From Candidatus Latescibacterota bacterium (GTDB lineage Bacteria > Latescibacterota > MVCY01 > DTYK01): a DNA stretch of 5,551 bases. Location of the stretch: assembly GCA_012961925.1 (NCBI GenBank), contig DTYK01000059.1:1-5551 (forward strand), in the 5' to 3' direction. A model generated the notes under the pieces. It was not told the DNA's origin and made no database searches. It saw only the letters and a list, made by a program, of their open reading frames with translations. Positions 5,364 to 5,551 of this stretch are shown here, one piece after another (the first letter of the stretch is position 1; each line of letters opens with the position of its first letter). A program made the position numbers and the translations under genes.

Positions 5364-5551
5364 TACCCAAACCTTCCGGTTATATAGTCTTCGGTCATCT
5401 TCCTTTTTGGTTTCGTAAAGGTCACCTCTGTTGCCCCAAACTCTATCAACTCCCCCAGCATGAAGAAAGCTGTATAATCGGAGATGCGAGCAGCTTGCTG
5501 CATATTGTGGGTCACAATGACAATGGTGTAGCTCTTTTTTAGCTCGTGAAT
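5363..5551 (-). CDS. pstB: Phosphate ABC transporter ATP-binding protein PstB, C-terminal part
   Basis: The last 62 codons are present; the gene runs out of the right edge of the window. The reading frame, which begins in this window with IHELKKSYTIVIVTHN, shows the switch-histidine region VTHNMQQAARISDYTAFF, then LGELIEFG and the terminal TEDYITGRFG that is nearly diagnostic for PstB. Walker A, the signature motif and Walker B would lie upstream, outside the window. PstB is the ATPase subunit that drives high-affinity phosphate import with PstS, PstC and PstA at the inner membrane. pstSCA genes are expected further right but cannot be seen. The truncation is a window-edge effect, not a broken gene. 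Confidence 0.95.
   Translation of the reverse strand: MHELKKSYTIVIVTHNMQQAARISDYTAFFMLGELIEFGATEVTFTKPKRKMTEDYITGRFG

Noticed and set aside
5363..5551. pstB fragment as a pseudogene
   Set aside because: The frame is open to the window edge and ends with the intact PstB C-terminus, so the truncation comes from the window boundary.
1..5551. CRISPR arrays, tRNA or rRNA genes, insertion sequences, phage genes or a defence system
   Set aside because: No regularly spaced repeats, tRNA-like cloverleaf, transposase or integrase coding sequence, or terminal inverted repeats could be found by eye on either strand; all long frames are accounted for by housekeeping-type genes.

Overview
This is a 5.55 kb stretch of ordinary bacterial chromosome, compact and roughly 50-55% GC by eye. 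It holds six complete protein genes and one gene cut by the right edge. Coding style (strong AAGGAGG-type ribosome binding sites, GTG and TTG starts, short or overlapping junctions) and content (a ComM/YifB ATPase, PurM, and a Pst/PhoU phosphate cluster carrying a DUF3467 gene) fit a Gram-negative, possibly Desulfobacterota-like organism. That assignment is inference from gene content and protein flavour; no rRNA or other phylogenetic marker lies in the window.

Left part, plus strand (1-4326). A near-consensus sigma-70 promoter (TTGACA, 17 bp, TATGAT) at 10-38 leads through a leader of about 125 nt into comM/yifB (169-1704). A 148-nt gap follows. It can fold into a nested set of helices and also carries an unbroken 52-codon frame that would link comM to the next gene by a TAATG overlap. 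Next come a xylose-isomerase-like TIM-barrel protein, probably a sugar-phosphate epimerase or isomerase (1853-2755), a 124-nt gap, purM of purine biosynthesis (2880-3950), and a small VanZ-like membrane protein (best start 3937) that overlaps the end of purM. The four proteins share no pathway, so this looks like a loose same-strand gene string and not a functional module.

Right part, minus strand (4327-5551). Reading leftward: the C-terminal 62 residues of the phosphate ABC-transporter ATPase PstB, then phoU (4676-5350), then a DUF3467 protein (4327-4626). PstB and PhoU belong to the high-affinity phosphate uptake and signalling system. The DUF3467 gene follows phoU closely but appears to have its own promoter, whose -35 box contains the phoU stop codon.

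The two strands converge at 4326/4327 with no intergenic base: the two stop codons abut as TGATCA inside a 10-bp palindrome. I found no mobile element, CRISPR array, tRNA, rRNA or clear intrinsic terminator. Nothing here amounts to a demonstrably new system. The points most worth a second look are the structured comM/TIM-barrel gap, the DUF3467 gene with its promoter at the end of pst-phoU, and the unassigned TIM-barrel enzyme.
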